From JAZIHH01 sp036678685 (GTDB taxonomy: Bacteria > Bacillota > UBA4882 > UBA10575), in NCBI GenBank assembly GCA_036678685.1, contig JAZIHH010000005.1, forward strand, positions 1-64,000: a stretch of DNA of 64,000 bases, given 5' to 3'. This document shows, in pieces, positions 36,092 to 44,423 of the stretch (position 1 is the first letter of the stretch; the number at the start of each line of letters is the position of its first letter). Under the pieces are notes generated by a model, which was not told the DNA's origin, did no database searches, and saw nothing but the letters and a program-made list of their open reading frames with translations. The translations under genes were made by a program, and so were the position numbers.

Positions 36092-36898
36092 TTGTCCGGT
36101 CGTGTGATTGTCGTTACTTCCGGCAAGGGCGGGGTAGGGAAAACCACCGTCGTCGCCAACCTTGGGGCGGGGCTGGCCCTCCTCAACCGGAAAACAGTCT
36201 TGATCGATGCCGATATTGGCCTGCGCAACCTGGATGTGGTGATGGGCCTAGAGAACAGGATCGTCTTTGATTTGGTCGATGTGGTGGAGAAAAATTGCCG
36301 TTTGCGTCAAGCGTTGATCAAAGATAAAAGATTCGGCGGTCTTTATTTGTTGCCCGCCGCCCAGACCAGGGAGAAGGATGCGGTTACCCCCGAGCAGATG
36401 GCAAGAATTTGCGATGAATTAAAAGAGGAGTTCGACTATGTCCTGGTGGATTCCCCCGCCGGGATCGAACAAGGTTTTAAAAACGCGGTAGCCGGAGCTT
36501 CGGAAGCGATCATTGTTACCACCCCGGAAGTTTCGGCCGTCCGTGATGCCGACCGGATCATCGGCCTGTTACAAGCCGCGGACTTCCACGATCCGTTGTT
36601 GATCTTGAACCGCCTGCGCCCGGAGATGATCAGAAGAGGGGATATGATGGATGTCGATGATATCAATGACATCCTGGCCATCAAGTTGCTGGGCATCATC
36701 CCCGATGACGAGAATATCATCATTTCCACCAACAAAGGAGAGCCCGTCATCCTCAATGAGCATTCCCGGGCGGGAGAAGCGTTCCGCAATATCACCAGAC
36801 GGCTTGAGGGAGAAGAAGTTCCGCTTATGTCCATGGATTTTGATTTGGGCATTTTTGAACGCTTACGCCGGTTATGGAACCGGGGTAATAAGGGGTGA
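36092..36898 (+). CDS. minD: Septum-site ATPase MinD
   Basis: Membrane-associated ParA-type ATPase that recruits MinC and is cycled by MinE. 268 residues: deviant Walker A SGKGGVGKTT at 10-19, DADIGLRNLDVVMGLE near 39, DSPAGIEQGF near 119, and a C-terminal amphipathic membrane-targeting helix, GIFERLRRLWNRG. TTG start with AAGGAGG upstream. The preceding 179-base gap shows no gene. Confidence 0.96.
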   Translation: MSGRVIVVTSGKGGVGKTTVVANLGAGLALLNRKTVLIDADIGLRNLDVVMGLENRIVFDLVDVVEKNCRLRQALIKDKRFGGLYLLPAAQTREKDAVTPEQMARICDELKEEFDYVLVDSPAGIEQGFKNAVAGASEAIIVTTPEVSAVRDADRIIGLLQAADFHDPLLILNRLRPEMIRRGDMMDVDDINDILAIKLLGIIPDDENIIISTNKGEPVILNEHSRAGEAFRNITRRLEGEEVPLMSMDFDLGIFERLRRLWNRGNKG

Positions 36899-36903
36899 GG
36901 GAA

Positions 36904-37161
36904 ATGGTTTTTAAGAAATCAATACGGGAAACCCCCCCCGCCAGCAAAAAGCAGGCGGTGGACAGATTGCGGTTGGTAGTGGTGCATGACCGGTCGAAGA
37001 TCGCTCCCGGTTTGATGGAGATCTTAAAGGGAGAAATCATCAATGCCATCTCCCGGTATGTGGAAATCGATGAAGAAGAGATGGAAATAGAGCTCAACTC
37101 GACGAAAAACCGGGTGGAACTGGTGGCGAATATGCCGATCCGCAGTGTGCGAAGGGTTTGA
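36904..37161 (+). CDS. minE: Cell-division topological factor MinE
   Basis: Stimulates the MinD ATPase, giving Min oscillation. 85 residues: an N-terminal targeting/anti-MinCD segment, RLRLVVVHDRSKIAPGLME at 23-41, and the dimerisation domain with EIINAISRYVEID. ATG 36904 is placed 8 bases after AGGGG; a GTG at 36895 overlaps the minD stop. MinE rather than DivIVA implies an oscillating Min system. Confidence 0.94.
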   Translation: MVFKKSIRETPPASKKQAVDRLRLVVVHDRSKIAPGLMEILKGEIINAISRYVEIDEEEMEIELNSTKNRVELVANMPIRSVRRV

Positions 37162-37181
37162 CCAAGTAACGGGTACGGGGT

Positions 37182-38327
37182 GTGGTAGCTTTGTGGGACC
37201 GCCGTTTTTTACGTAACCTGGATTATCCCTTGCTTTGCACGGTGGCCGGGTTGACCGTGGTGGGCCTGTTAATGATTTACAGCGCCACCCACGCCAATAC
37301 CGCCCTCAATTTCGGAGATCCCTACTTTTTCGTCAAGAAACAGCTGGCTTCCGTCGTCTTCGGTCTGGCGGGGATAATTCTGGTGTTGTTTCTGGATTAC
37401 CGTCTTTCCGATTTGGCCGCCCAAATCCTCTACGTTTTCAACCTGCTCTTTCTCGCCTTGGTGCTGGTCTTCGGGGAAAGAATCGGCGGCGCCAAAGCCT
37501 GGTTACATTTGGGATTCTTCTCGGTGCAACCGGCGGAATTTGCCAAACTCTTTGTCATCTTTACCCTCGCCAAGCTGCTTGCCGAAAACGAAAACCTGAA
37601 TACCTTCAAGGGTCTCTTCCTTGCCATTATCCATGTCCTCCCGTCCCTGGTCTTGATCCTGCTCCAGCCGGATCTTGGCACGGCCATGGTCTATGTTTTC
37701 ATCTTCTTTGTCATGCTGTTTATGGCCGGGGTCCGGATCCGTTACCTCTTGGGCCTCATCCTCTTGGGCGTTGGTCTTTTGGGGGCCATGTGGTGTGCCC
37801 ATTATTACTTTGACTTCCCGTTTTTCTTCAAAGATTACCAGATTAACCGCTTGCTGATTTTTCTCAACCCGGACCGGGATCCGACGGGTGCGGGCTGGAA
37901 TGTCCGCCAGGCGGTAATTGCCGTTGGCTCGGGAAGGTTTTTCGGCAAGGGGCTTTTTCAAAACACCCAGGGACAACTGGGTTTTCTTCCGGAAAATCAT
38001 ACCGATTTTATCTTTGCCGTTTTCTGTGAAGAATGGGGTTTTGTGGGCGGTTTTATCCTTCTGGCCATGTTTTTCTTCCTCATCTGGCGCAGCCTGCGTA
38101 TAGCGCAGCACGCCAAAGACAAGTACGGGACCCTGATTGCCTCCGGCATTATGGCCATGTTTCTCTTTCATATCCTGGAGAACGTGGGGATGAATATAGG
38201 AATCATGCCGATTACCGGTATTCCTCTCCCCTTTATCAGTTACGGCGGAAGCGCCATGACCAACAATCTCTTGTGCATCGGCTGTTTGCAGAGTATATGG
38301 GTGAGAAGACAAAAGATCCTCTTTTAA
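37182..38327 (+). CDS. rodA: Rod-shape SEDS peptidoglycan polymerase RodA
   Basis: SEDS glycosyltransferase that polymerises lipid II with PBP2 (mrdA). 381 residues, about ten helices; landmarks FFSVQPAEFAKL near 111, QPDLGTAMVY near 162, LPENHTDFIFAVFCEEWGF near 269 and GIPLPFISYGGSAM near 347. Start GTG 37182 or TTG 37191; the spacing from GGGGTG favours the latter. The Min genes lie between its PBP2 partner and itself. Confidence 0.95.
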   Translation: MVALWDRRFLRNLDYPLLCTVAGLTVVGLLMIYSATHANTALNFGDPYFFVKKQLASVVFGLAGIILVLFLDYRLSDLAAQILYVFNLLFLALVLVFGERIGGAKAWLHLGFFSVQPAEFAKLFVIFTLAKLLAENENLNTFKGLFLAIIHVLPSLVLILLQPDLGTAMVYVFIFFVMLFMAGVRIRYLLGLILLGVGLLGAMWCAHYYFDFPFFFKDYQINRLLIFLNPDRDPTGAGWNVRQAVIAVGSGRFFGKGLFQNTQGQLGFLPENHTDFIFAVFCEEWGFVGGFILLAMFFFLIWRSLRIAQHAKDKYGTLIASGIMAMFLFHILENVGMNIGIMPITGIPLPFISYGGSAMTNNLLCIGCLQSIWVRRQKILF

Positions 38328-38665
38328 CCAGGCTCCGGCCCACTCTCCCGGCGCACCCTCCTTTTCACCCTGAGATTATCCGCCCGGGAAAGCGTCCCTC
38401 TTTTTCGTTCCTATTCTTTCCGGCCTTTTTCCGGCGGCCGGCGGATAAAAAACGACGGCCCCATGGCCGCCGGTCAACCGGTTAGCAGTTAAAAACCTCT
38501 TCTTTTAATACTCTACCCTTCTTTTATCCGTTATCTTTTACCCTTTACCCGTCATCCTTTCTTTATCCTTTACCCTACCCGGAGGTCCCGCCGGAAGCAG
38601 TCCAACGCCAACTCCTAATCAAGATCTTTACTTTCTTCTCCTTGTGTACCGGTTCCCAGTTCCCG
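38328..38665. other. Convergent gap between rodA and pbp1A; pyrimidine-rich
   Basis: 338 bases with no gene. It holds a minus-strand terminator (38447-38472) and a strongly pyrimidine-rich stretch (about 38510-38580) built of variants of ttatcctttaccc, homopurine on the other strand. Confidence 0.75.
38447..38472 (-). terminator. Rho-independent terminator of the PBP1A gene
   Basis: Read on the minus strand: CGGCGGCC, loop ATGG, GGCCGTCG, then TTTTTT. One G-U pair. It lies about 195 bases past the stop codon. Confidence 0.7.
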
Positions 38666-41011
38666 CTATCTCCTTTGCATTCTGGGCGGTAGGTGTACGT
38701 TGCAGGAGAAGGTCGGCTCCTCGCCTTTGCTGAAAGTCGCGGTGAGCACTTGCTCCAGAGGACAGAAGGGCGTGGCCAGCAGTCCGGATTCGGTACAGAT
38801 CTTGACCACCACGATCTCTTCTTTCCGGTGGATCTGACATTTTTCCTGGGGCATGGGTGTCCGGTCCCAGATCTCCAAACCCGTGGCCGTCCAGTAATTC
38901 TTGTAGACCACCCGTTCCGGGGGACAATCCCCGGTCGCCAGTTGCCCGGAGTCGAGGCAGATTTGTAATGAAGTGATACTGGGCAGATCGGGCATGGTAT
39001 GAAGGGTGCAGGATTCGGCCGGTTCGGTACCGGCGATGAAAGTCTCGGGGATGGTTTCCGGACAGTACGGTGTGGCCAAAAGGCCCGATTCGGCACAGAT
39101 TTCCACCCCGAAACTGATTCCCGCCGGGGGGGTAAAATCGGTAACGGGTTTGCCGGTCAAAGCCTGCCGCATAAAGGCGCCCCACATTTGCGCCGCATGG
39201 GCGCTGGAGAGGCGGACCCCGTCGACGATCAAGGGCTGGGATTGCCGGTCGTTGCCAATCCAGACCGTGGTGACCAGTTCGGGGGTATACCCCACAAACC
39301 AGGCGTTGGTATTGTCGCTGGAGGTGCCGGTTTTTCCGGCCGCCGGCCGTCCGATGTTGGCCCGCCAGCCGGTCCCGTTTTCAATAACCCCTTTTAAAAG
39401 ATCCGTCATCAGGTAGGCCGTGGTTTCGCTGAGCACCACCCGCCGTTTAGGGCTGTTTTCCAGTAAAGTGTGACCTTGGGCGTTGACCACCTTCAAAATG
39501 GCAATGGGCTCGGAATAAACGCCCCTGTTGGCCAAAGGAGTAAAGGCCGCCGTTATTTCCAGGGGTGTTACCCCCCTGCTCAAACCGCCGAGGGCCAAGG
39601 CGGAAAAGTTAAGATCCGAGGCCGGGCCGGACGTGATCAGGCTGGTCAGACCCATTTTCCGCGCATACTCCATGACCCGCGCCGGACCCATTTGCTCCAC
39701 GAGTTTAACGGCGACCGTATTGATGGAAAGTTCCAAAGCTTCCCGCAGGCGGACCGGCCCGCGGTAAACGTCGCCGTAGTTACGGGGGGCCCAAATCCAT
39801 TCTTTCTCCTGCCCGCTGCCTTCCACCGGTTCCACCTCGTACTCGATGGGTTCGTCAACCATGACCGTAGCGGGGGTGAACTCCCCGCTGTCCATGGCCG
39901 CGGTATAGAGGAAGGGTTTAATGGCGGAACCGGGCTGGCGGTAGGCACGGGCGGCCCGGTTTAACTGGGTGTTTTGGAAATCCCGCCCGCCGATCATAAC
40001 CCGGATATGGCCGTTGGTTGGATCCAGGGTCACAATGGCGGCCTGCGGTTGAATGACGCCGTTCTCATCCTCTTCGCCCGCGGGCAGGTTATCAGCCAGT
40101 ATTTTTTCGGCTTTTTCCTGCAAGTCCAGGTCCAAAGTGGTATAAATTTTATAACCCTGTGTGTACAGGGCCTCTTCATCAAACCCGTGTTTTTGCGTGA
40201 GTTCCTGAATTATATAGTCAATAAAGTAGGGTGCACGCCGCCGGATGCCGGTCATCGGCACCACGTCCAAGGGCATTTTCTTCGCCGCTTCCGCCTGTTC
40301 TTCGGTGATATAACCGGTGGTCACCATCCGGTTGAGAACCCAGGCGCGCCGGGCCAGCGTCCTTTCGGGTTCAAAGTAGGGGGAATAAACGTTTGGTCCC
40401 CGGGGGAGTCCGGCCAGCAGCGCAAACTGGTGCAATTCCAGTTCCCAAATATGCTTGTCAAAAAAACGCTGCGCCGCCGCTTCGATCCCGTAGGCGCCGT
40501 GGCCGAAATAGATTTCGTTCAGATAACGTTCCAAAATTTCATCCTTGGTTAACTTCCGTTCCAGATTGATGGCGATTAACGCTTCTTGTATTTTGCGCCG
40601 GATCGTTTTTTGGTGGGTCAGAAGAAGATTCCTGGCCAGCTGTTGCGTTATGGTGCTGCCTCCTTCGGCCCATTCGCCCGCCCGGATGTCGACCCAGAGC
40701 GCCCGGAGGATCGCCTTGATGTTTATGCCCCGGTGTTTATAGAATTCGTGGTCCTCCACGGCGATAATGGCGTCTTTCATCAACTGCGGTACTTGGTCGA
40801 GGCTGACCGGTATCCGGTGTTCCTGGAAGAGACGGGTGATCTCCCGGCCGTTAATATCATAAACAATGGTGGCGGCCTTTGATTCCGGAGCTTCGTCCGG
40901 AATACGGGCGCTAAGCAAGATCCCCGCCAGGGTACCGGTTAAAAGACCGGCGAGAACAACCACAATAACAAGGGTCCAATTGAAACTAAAAACAGCGCTG
41001 CGGCGTGCCAT
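38666..41011 (-). CDS. Class A penicillin-binding protein 1A with three C-terminal cysteine repeats
   Basis: Bifunctional wall synthase, 781 residues: a membrane helix (about 12-35), GT51 glycosyltransferase with AVEDHEFYKHRGIN near 85 and EGGSTITQQLARNLLL near 115, then transpeptidase with RQPGSAIKPF (active Ser), SINTVAVKL and GKTGTSSDNTNAWF. After it come three repeats (38669-39106) of the pattern xxIC-x2-SG-x-LAT-x2-CP...C, probably disulfide-stabilised outside the cell. ATG 41011 follows GGAGG at 6 bases. Divergent from yunB. Confidence 0.93.
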   Translation of the reverse strand: MARRSAVFSFNWTLVIVVVLAGLLTGTLAGILLSARIPDEAPESKAATIVYDINGREITRLFQEHRIPVSLDQVPQLMKDAIIAVEDHEFYKHRGINIKAILRALWVDIRAGEWAEGGSTITQQLARNLLLTHQKTIRRKIQEALIAINLERKLTKDEILERYLNEIYFGHGAYGIEAAAQRFFDKHIWELELHQFALLAGLPRGPNVYSPYFEPERTLARRAWVLNRMVTTGYITEEQAEAAKKMPLDVVPMTGIRRRAPYFIDYIIQELTQKHGFDEEALYTQGYKIYTTLDLDLQEKAEKILADNLPAGEEDENGVIQPQAAIVTLDPTNGHIRVMIGGRDFQNTQLNRAARAYRQPGSAIKPFLYTAAMDSGEFTPATVMVDEPIEYEVEPVEGSGQEKEWIWAPRNYGDVYRGPVRLREALELSINTVAVKLVEQMGPARVMEYARKMGLTSLITSGPASDLNFSALALGGLSRGVTPLEITAAFTPLANRGVYSEPIAILKVVNAQGHTLLENSPKRRVVLSETTAYLMTDLLKGVIENGTGWRANIGRPAAGKTGTSSDNTNAWFVGYTPELVTTVWIGNDRQSQPLIVDGVRLSSAHAAQMWGAFMRQALTGKPVTDFTPPAGISFGVEICAESGLLATPYCPETIPETFIAGTEPAESCTLHTMPDLPSITSLQICLDSGQLATGDCPPERVVYKNYWTATGLEIWDRTPMPQEKCQIHRKEEIVVVKICTESGLLATPFCPLEQVLTATFSKGEEPTFSCNVHLPPRMQRR

Positions 41012-41047
41012 TGTCACCCTCCCTTGTCTTAAGGAGTAACTTATTTA

Positions 41048-41056
41048 ATTATAACA
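41048..41056 (-). promoter_or_regulatory. Extended -10 promoter of the PBP1A gene
   Basis: On the minus strand: TGTTATAAT, i.e. TG-N-TATAAT, about 37 bases upstream of the start. The -35 (TGATTT at 17 bp) is weak. Confidence 0.55.
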
Positions 41057-41118
41057 TAAAATCGCTAAAAAAATCAGAACAAATGTTACAGGAGAAAACC
41101 AGGCAAAAAACGGCTCTT

Positions 41119-41142
41119 GTTCTTAAAAACGTTCTTAAAAAC
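41119..41142 (+). repeat. Two tandem copies of a 12-bp unit before yunB
   Basis: gttcttaaaaac occurs twice head to tail (41119-41130, 41131-41142), 38 bases upstream of the yunB start, in the divergent promoter region. Confidence 0.9.
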
Positions 41143-41179
41143 CGCCGGGACCATAGATATATAAAAAGAGGTGAGACGC

Positions 41180-41899
41180 ATGCGGGTGAGCCTGTCCAAG
41201 AGAAAAAGGGTCTGGAAAAAGTTTTCTTTTTCCCCGGGCCGCCAATTCCTTTCCAAGGTCCTTATTATACCTTTATTGATCCTCGCCGGTTTTTTCTATG
41301 CCGAACACCGGTTGCGTCCCGCCCTGCATGAGATGGCCCGGACCAAGGCGGTCGAAGTGGCGACCCAGGCCATAAACATCGCCGTCCGCGAAAAGGTAGT
41401 GCAAAATATCAATTACGAAGACCTTATTGCCGTCAAAGTTGACAACCGGGGACGGGTCGTTTTAATGCAGCCCAACACCGGTGAAATCAACCGCCTGGCC
41501 GCCCATGCCACCATCGCCGTCCAGGAAGAACTGGGAAAAATCAAACGGGTGCGCCTTTATATTCCCCTCGGCCAGTTGATGGGAAGTCAGGTCGTGGCCG
41601 GCCGGGGGCCCGGGATTCCCATCGATATCATCCCGGCCGGTGCGGTGGAAAGCCGGGTCTTTGACAGCTTTGAGCAGGCCGGAATCAATCAGACAAGACA
41701 CAAAATCTATTTGGAGGTGGCCACGATGGTAAGAGTGGTTGTTCCTCTAACGCATGCCAACGTACAAGTCCGGACCGAAGTTCCCTTGGTGGAGGCGGTC
41801 ATTATGGGTGAAGTTCCCCAGGTCTATTTTGGCGGGCAACCGCCGGTGCTGACCTTACCGCAATTGGATCCGGAAGGGGCCTTGCTGCCCAACGATTAA
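41180..41899 (+). CDS. yunB: Sporulation protein YunB
   Basis: Mother-cell-expressed sporulation protein in Bacillus; its biochemical role is unknown. 239 residues: a basic N-terminus, one membrane helix (about 24-42), then a conserved extracytoplasmic domain (AVEVATQAINIAVREKV, GQLMGSQVVAGRGPGIPI, VVVPLTHANVQVRTEVPLVEAVIMG pattern). ATG 41180 follows AGAGGTGA. Evidence that the organism sporulates. Confidence 0.9.
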   Translation: MRVSLSKRKRVWKKFSFSPGRQFLSKVLIIPLLILAGFFYAEHRLRPALHEMARTKAVEVATQAINIAVREKVVQNINYEDLIAVKVDNRGRVVLMQPNTGEINRLAAHATIAVQEELGKIKRVRLYIPLGQLMGSQVVAGRGPGIPIDIIPAGAVESRVFDSFEQAGINQTRHKIYLEVATMVRVVVPLTHANVQVRTEVPLVEAVIMGEVPQVYFGGQPPVLTLPQLDPEGALLPND

Positions 41900-41906
41900 A
41901 AATTAA

Positions 41907-41938
41907 GGAAAACCGGCTACGAAGCAACGTAGCCGGTT
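41907..41938 (-). terminator. Terminator at the yunB/thuA convergence
   Basis: Perfect 11-bp stem, AACCGGCTACG (41911-41921) with CGTAGCCGGTT (41928-41938), loop of 6. On the minus strand TTTTCC follows. The hairpin overlaps the last codons and stop of the ThuA-like gene. Confidence 0.7.
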
Positions 41939-42582
41939 AACCAAAAGATAGTTTGCCGCATCAACTGCTGATAGGAGGGGTTTTCCCACGCTTCCCGGTC
42001 GTGGCCCAGCGCAATATGGGCCACCTTCCCTTTTTCCTCCGGTTTGCTCCAGACCAGCGGATAGGCTACCCCCCGGTCGATGGTGATCATATGAATTTGC
42101 ACGGAGGGATCATGTTCTTCCCGGTAAAGTTCGTCATAAATGCTAAAGGCGCGCAAACCTTCGGTAACCGGGTGTTTTTCCAACAGAGGATAAACGGTGA
42201 AGACAAAAGGCTCGGGATGGGAGAGAAAAGCCCCACCGATTAATTGCCGCAGTCCGGGCGGGGACCCTCCGGTGACCGTGGCGGCATGAGCCGCCAAAAA
42301 AACGCCGCCCTTTCTTACCCACCCGGTCAGGGCCTCCACCTGCCGGGCATTGAGTTGATTGGCGCCGGTGACCGGTGTTTTTTCTTCCGGCCCGACGAAA
42401 CAGGTGTAACTGATCACCAGCCGGTATTCCTCTTCTTCCAGACGGAGCAAACGGTCCGGGTCCAAAGTGAAATCCACCTTGAAAGGGTAGGGCGCCAGGA
42501 TCTCTTTTACCGCGGCGGCAAAACCGTGAAAATCATGCCAGCCGCCGCCGGCCAAAAGAAGGACACGTACGGGCTGCATCAT
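41917..42582 (-). CDS. ThuA-like domain protein
   Basis: 221 residues of the class I glutamine-amidotransferase-like ThuA fold: VRVLLLAGGGWHDFHGF at the start, a strand with VISYTCFVG, GGVFLAAHAATV near 105 and GKVAHIALGHDREAWENPSYQQLM near the end. Members are tied to trehalose or other sugar metabolism, mostly without proven activity. Start ATG 42582 is one base from the SDR stop, so the two genes are co-translated. No trehalose genes are nearby, so the substrate is unknown. Confidence 0.8.
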   Translation of the reverse strand: MMQPVRVLLLAGGGWHDFHGFAAAVKEILAPYPFKVDFTLDPDRLLRLEEEEYRLVISYTCFVGPEEKTPVTGANQLNARQVEALTGWVRKGGVFLAAHAATVTGGSPPGLRQLIGGAFLSHPEPFVFTVYPLLEKHPVTEGLRAFSIYDELYREEHDPSVQIHMITIDRGVAYPLVWSKPEEKGKVAHIALGHDREAWENPSYQQLMRQTIFWLTGYVAS

Positions 42583-42583
42583 C

Positions 42584-43309
42584 TCACCACCGCAGTTCTC
42601 TCCCCTGGTAATCCACGAAGAGAGGCGGCGAGGTTTTTTCCGGACCGTCTTCTTCCCGGGTGATCCTTTCAATAAGTTCCCGGATCATGGCGGCGGATTC
42701 ATCCGGATCGAGCGTCGCTTCTTTTCCTCCCATATCCGTGCGGAGCCAGCCGGGGTGAACCGCTTTGATCCGGAAACCCCGGGGGCCAAGGTAATTGTGG
42801 AGGATACGGGTTTGCATGTTTAAAGCCGCTTTCGACATGCAATAGGCGAACTCCTGGGTGCGCCAGCAATCGCCGATACTTCCCGCCTCCGAGGAGATGT
42901 TGACAATAATTTTCCGGCGTCCTTTCTCCAACAGGGGTAAAAACTGCTGGGTAACAAGGAGGGGACCGAAGGCGTTTACTTCCATGGTTTTTTGCAGGTG
43001 CCCGTCGGCCAGGTTTAACTCGGGCAAAGGAACATTGTCTTCCAGGTGCACACCGGCATTGTTAATCAAGATCTCAAGCGCCGGTACTTCCCGGGAAACC
43101 CTTTGGGCGGCCGCCCGTACCGAATTTATATCCGTTACATCCAGAGGCAGGACCGTAAGGAACGTGCCGTATTCTTCCTGGTATTTTTGAAGAAGGGATC
43201 CGGTTTGGTAAAACCCGGCAAAAACCCGGTAACCGGCGGCCAGAAACCGGCCGGCCAACGAGCGTCCCAGGCCTTTGCCGGCGCCGGTGATCAAAACGGT
43301 ATCAGTCAT
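42584..43309 (-). CDS. Short-chain dehydrogenase/reductase
   Basis: Classical SDR, 241 residues: NAD(P) loop TGAGKGLGRSLAG at 8-20, NNAGV near 84, catalytic Ser in NISSEAGS near 137 and the YCMSK motif (Tyr-x3-Lys) near 155, then HPGWLRTDMGG. ATG 43309 gives MTDTVLITG; an upstream start at 43327 is unlikely. Substrate unknown; C-factor/carbonyl-reductase-like SDRs are similar. Confidence 0.88.
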   Translation of the reverse strand: MTDTVLITGAGKGLGRSLAGRFLAAGYRVFAGFYQTGSLLQKYQEEYGTFLTVLPLDVTDINSVRAAAQRVSREVPALEILINNAGVHLEDNVPLPELNLADGHLQKTMEVNAFGPLLVTQQFLPLLEKGRRKIIVNISSEAGSIGDCWRTQEFAYCMSKAALNMQTRILHNYLGPRGFRIKAVHPGWLRTDMGGKEATLDPDESAAMIRELIERITREEDGPEKTSPPLFVDYQGRELRW

Positions 43310-43360
43310 GACACCCGCCCTTTCCAAATTTTTCTTATGTTAGTGTTAATTACATATACT

Positions 43361-43389
43361 ATTATAAACGGCGAGCGAAGTTTTTTCCA
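43361..43389 (-). promoter_or_regulatory. Possible promoter of the SDR-thuA pair
   Basis: Minus strand: TGGAAA, 17-bp spacer, perfect TATAAT (43366-43361). The -35 is weak. Confidence 0.4.
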
Positions 43390-43436
43390 GATGTTAACCG
43401 GGGTTTGCCAAATTTTTTCCCGGCCCCCGGCCGGCC

Positions 43437-44423
43437 TTACCTTTTCGTCGACCGGTACCAGTCAATAAAGGCTTTGATACCGTCGTCAAGAGAAACTTGG
43501 GGTTGAAAGCCAAGCGTTTGGTGGGAGTGGGTCAGATCGGCGCGGGTTTCAACGGCATCTCCGGGGGCCAGCGGATAATAGGCAAGGCGGGCTTTTTTCC
43601 CCAGATGACGGCTGATCAGCTCGATTAAATCCAGTAAATTTATGGCTTGGGCGGTGCCCAAGTTAAACAAGTCATAGGTAAGGGGAACCGAAAGGGTCTT
43701 GATGATTCCCTCCACCACGTCATCAACATAGGTGAAGTCCCTTTTTACCTTGCCTAGGCCGAAGACGGGAACTTCTTTATTCTCGTCAATCAACCGCGTA
43801 AATTGGTAGACAGCCATATCCGGCCGCTGACGTGGCCCATAAACCGTGAAAAAGCGGAGGCAGGCGACGGGTATCCGGTAAAGTTCGTAATAGGTCCGGC
43901 AGAACAATTCCCCGGCCCGTTTGGCGGCGGCATAGGAGGAAACCGGCCGGTCAACGGGGTCGGTTTCCTGGAAGGGCAGGGGACCGGCGCCGTAAACCGA
44001 AGAGGAGGAAGCAAAAATGAAGCGGCCGGGTTTGTACCTGGCGGCGAATTCCAGCAGGTTAACCGTGCCCTTTATATCCACGTCCACATATTCAAGGGGA
44101 GCGGAGAGAGATTTCCGTACCCCGGCCAGGGCGGCCAGGTGGATGATGGCGGTAAGCGGATGGCGTTTGCCAATCGATTCCAGTAGGCGAAAATCCCTGA
44201 TGTCCCCATGATAGTGGTGAAACGCCGGATGGCCGAGCAAGCTGGCGATATTCTGTTTTTTCAGCGACGGGGCATAATTGTCACAGAAATTGTCCAGGTT
44301 TATTACTTCCGCACCCCGGTTTAACAGAGCCCGGCAGAGATGGGAGCCGATAAAACCAGCCCCGCCGGTAACCAGAATCGTCCCTTTCCCGCCTTTAACG
44401 GCTCTCTTGGGGGCGGGCTTCAT
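43437..44423 (-). CDS. NAD-dependent UDP-sugar epimerase, UDP-glucuronate 4-epimerase-like
   Basis: Extended SDR, 328 residues: TGGAGFIGSHLCRAL near 19, DNFCDNYAPSLK near 44, SSSSVYGAG near 135, YAAAK catalytic motif near 160 and RFFTVYGPRQRPDMA near 187. These landmarks match UDP-glucuronate/UDP-galacturonate epimerases. Its ATG overlaps the ugd stop (ATGA), so UDP-glucuronate from Ugd is the likely substrate: inferred product UDP-galacturonate for a surface polymer. Confidence 0.85.
   Translation of the reverse strand: MKPAPKRAVKGGKGTILVTGGAGFIGSHLCRALLNRGAEVINLDNFCDNYAPSLKKQNIASLLGHPAFHHYHGDIRDFRLLESIGKRHPLTAIIHLAALAGVRKSLSAPLEYVDVDIKGTVNLLEFAARYKPGRFIFASSSSVYGAGPLPFQETDPVDRPVSSYAAAKRAGELFCRTYYELYRIPVACLRFFTVYGPRQRPDMAVYQFTRLIDENKEVPVFGLGKVKRDFTYVDDVVEGIIKTLSVPLTYDLFNLGTAQAINLLDLIELISRHLGKKARLAYYPLAPGDAVETRADLTHSHQTLGFQPQVSLDDGIKAFIDWYRSTKR

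Noticed and set aside
37503..38312. 269-codon minus-strand open frame opposite rodA
   Set aside because: Hydrophilic mirror of membrane-protein codons; no ribosome site.
38480..38660. Repeats resembling a CRISPR array in the pyrimidine-rich gap
   Set aside because: Units are short, imperfect and without regular spacers; no cas genes.
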